NCBI GenBank assembly: GCA_933228675.1
Contig: OW121741.1
Coordinates: forward strand, 22,969,724-23,033,723
Source: Stomorhina lunata
Lineage: Eukaryota > Arthropoda > Insecta > Diptera > Rhiniidae
Length of the DNA: 64,000 bases
Reading direction: 5' to 3'
Shown: in pieces, positions 62,204 through 64,000 of the stretch
Position numbering within the stretch: the stretch's first letter is position 1
Layout of the letters: each line of letters starts with the position of its first letter
Notes under the pieces: model-generated
The model's database searches: none
What the model was told of the DNA's origin: nothing
The model's input: the letters and a program-made list of their open reading frames with translations, nothing else
Translations under genes and position numbers: made by a program

Positions 62204-64000
62204 TAAACTCTATTGTGGTATAGGGTGTGCAGTCTTGTGTAAACTGTAAATGATTTGTTTGTCAAATTAATTTGTTCGTGTAATATTCTTATCAAAGTAG
62301 ATTTATAGAATTTTTATTATATAGTTATAAAAGCCCTAAATACTTATGGCTATTTTCAGATTGTCTTAATATCTAGATATATAATTTAGTTAACAAGATT
62401 TGTATATAATTAACAAATTTATTTTCTAAGTTAACTTAAGGTTAAGAGTTTGTAAATAAAATTTAGTCGCATTTTAACATCGAACTTTTGCGTGTTGATA
62501 GTGTTAAATATTGGGTATAGTTCTCTTTAATAAAGTGTTAACAAAAATACCAGGCCCAAAATATTTGGAGCGTTCAAATCTTTTGGGCTTTACAACATTA
62601 ACAGAAAACGATCTTTACAATTTTTGATAAATGTTTCTATTGGAAATATTTTCTAACACAGATGTTCGATATTGTGAATTCGATAATAGTGTGTACATTC
62701 TTAGAGTGTTAAAAAAGTAATACATATTTTTCCTATCAATTATATACATACATACATATATTTGTTCATAACTGAAAAAGTATTTAAAAAGTTTTCCTCT
62801 AATGTCTTGCTACACATATTTACTTACATTCAAATACTTTAATTAGAAACACACATAGAATTTTTGAGCCAATTCTAGAAACATTAAAAACAAAACTAGA
62901 AATATTTTTAACAAAAAATATTTTACTTCGTAAAAATACTTATCCTAGATAGATTATTTTATATTATAGAACCATATTTTTATTCTCATAAATTAGCAAC
63001 AATAAGACATTCCCATGCTTTTATAATTTAGTTCTTTAGAATTTTGGTTTCAAAATTTGTACCATTAAAAAGAAAATTTATGGGAAATTATTGTATTTAT
63101 AGTTTATTGAGAAGATAAATCTTTATTAAAGGAATTTCTTAAACCAATGAAAATAAATTAAAAACCTAAATTGAATGATATTGATATGTTGTAATGACTT
63201 AAGAGCTTTTAAAATTGATAAGATTTAAAAAAAAGAAAGAAGTATTAAATGGGAAGTTTGTAGGAAATAGATATGTTTTGATAAAGCAACTTTAATAACA
63301 AATTTTTAATTCTATTAAATAAAACAAGAATATATCAATGAAGAAGAAATTTTCTTATTATAAAGAGAGATAAAGCAACTTTCTCCCTATCAAGTGAATT
63401 ATAAGGAATATTTCCTTTTCTTTTATATGTACAAAAAGTACCATAACATTACTACAAGACAGTTACATAAAAGTACCAAAATATTTTATACCCAAGAAAG
63501 TACTTAATTTTGTTTTTACTAATAAAGGTCTGGATTTCCAAAAAAGTACCAAATTATGTCTATGTTGTATTACCAAAAATGTGCTAAAGTATTTACAAAC
63601 TAAATCGCTACAAACAGAGAAAAATGTAATTATAGATAATGAGAATGGTACCATTTCCAAAAAGTTCTATATATAAAAAGCTTTGTTTAGAAGATAAAAT
63701 GGCTAATAATATAGTACCTAAAATGACATATGCCCTTTAAAAGGTCGAATTTTCAAAGAATACCAATTGTGAAATTAAAATATTTTTTCATGAAAAACTT
63801 ATAAAGCTTCGATTCTGTTTATATGTGATTTGGTAGCAGAGCTATTAAAGAGTGACTGTACCTTTATCTCCTAAATGTACAAACTTCCTAAAAGTATTTG
63901 TCTTATCAGAAGAATGTATAATCTGTCACCAATGGTTCAAAATGTACCAAAATAACCGAATTTTCAAACGGTATCAAGCACCTTTAAGATTTTAATAAAG
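62204..64000. other. A+T-rich unique region with scattered AGTACC motifs
   Basis: About 1.8 kb to the window end. A small inverted pair GCCCAAAA/TTTTGGGC lies at 62554-62561 and 62581-62588. From 63430 on, AAAGTACC-like or GTACC words recur at irregular spacing (63437, 63473, 63499, 63544, 63647, 63714, 63858, 63945 and similar). No coding frame is convincing. Confidence 0.5.

Noticed and set aside
1..64000. CRISPR array interpretation of the regular repeats
   Set aside because: Repeats are contiguous tandem units with no unique spacers, there are no cas genes, and the genome is clearly eukaryotic.

Overview
This window looks like a satellite-rich, gene-poor stretch of a brachyceran fly genome, probably a calyptrate fly. 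Three kinds of evidence point that way: very high A+T content; dispersed repeats of types I recognise from fly genomes (the block around 39.44-39.61 kb with the GGAC run and 'AATCGACTCAGAAAGTGATT', plus ends reading ACAAGTAAGA and TATACCC); and a jockey-type reverse transcriptase remnant. I find no convincing complete protein-coding gene, no rRNA and no intact tRNA. About two thirds of the 64 kb is tandem repeat. The very long open frames inside the arrays exist only because the repeat periods are 6 or 12 bp and lack stop codons on one strand.

Layout. 1-6884: 11-bp satellite. 8306-8720: short array, inverted relative to it, that has become a TGTAC pentamer. 8721-10776: 31-bp minisatellite split by an 836-bp hAT-like foldback element with a perfect 8-bp target duplication. 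12269-13700: more 31-bp repeat in switching orientations. 15322-17653: a dipteran interspersed element whose middle is a 1.9-kb 31-bp array. 18586-21699: 12-bp satellite. 22895-33392: 10.5 kb of almost flawless TACTAA hexamer. 34989-39613: transposon graveyard with two opposite solo LTRs of one family (each with its own 4-bp target duplication), an old minisatellite, a decayed reverse transcriptase, a second retrotransposon fragment, a SINE-like unit and a dipteran interspersed element. 40535-46028: 29-bp palindromic minisatellite in several blocks, with a small piggyBac-like MITE between blocks. 47542-50438: 12-bp satellite inverted. 51874-54030: 12-bp satellite in the first orientation again. 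55432-57560: 29-bp family again, mostly inverted. 58645-62203: a related minisatellite whose 29-bp unit is a perfect 12-bp-stem hairpin plus one G. Between the arrays is A+T-rich unique DNA.

How it fits together. The arrays look like a few lineages rather than many unrelated satellites. The 31-bp, 29-bp and hairpin units share a TTTCTATAGAAA-like palindromic core. The 12-bp unit is two related hexamers, and the 11-bp unit is a hexamer plus a pentamer. Arrays of one family recur in opposite orientations. The only gene-like signal is a 92-bp island at 57820-57911 with acceptor-like and donor-like flanks and an open frame. If it is real, the window is mostly giant, satellite-filled intron, as known for fly Y-linked genes. 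That is inference and weakly supported.
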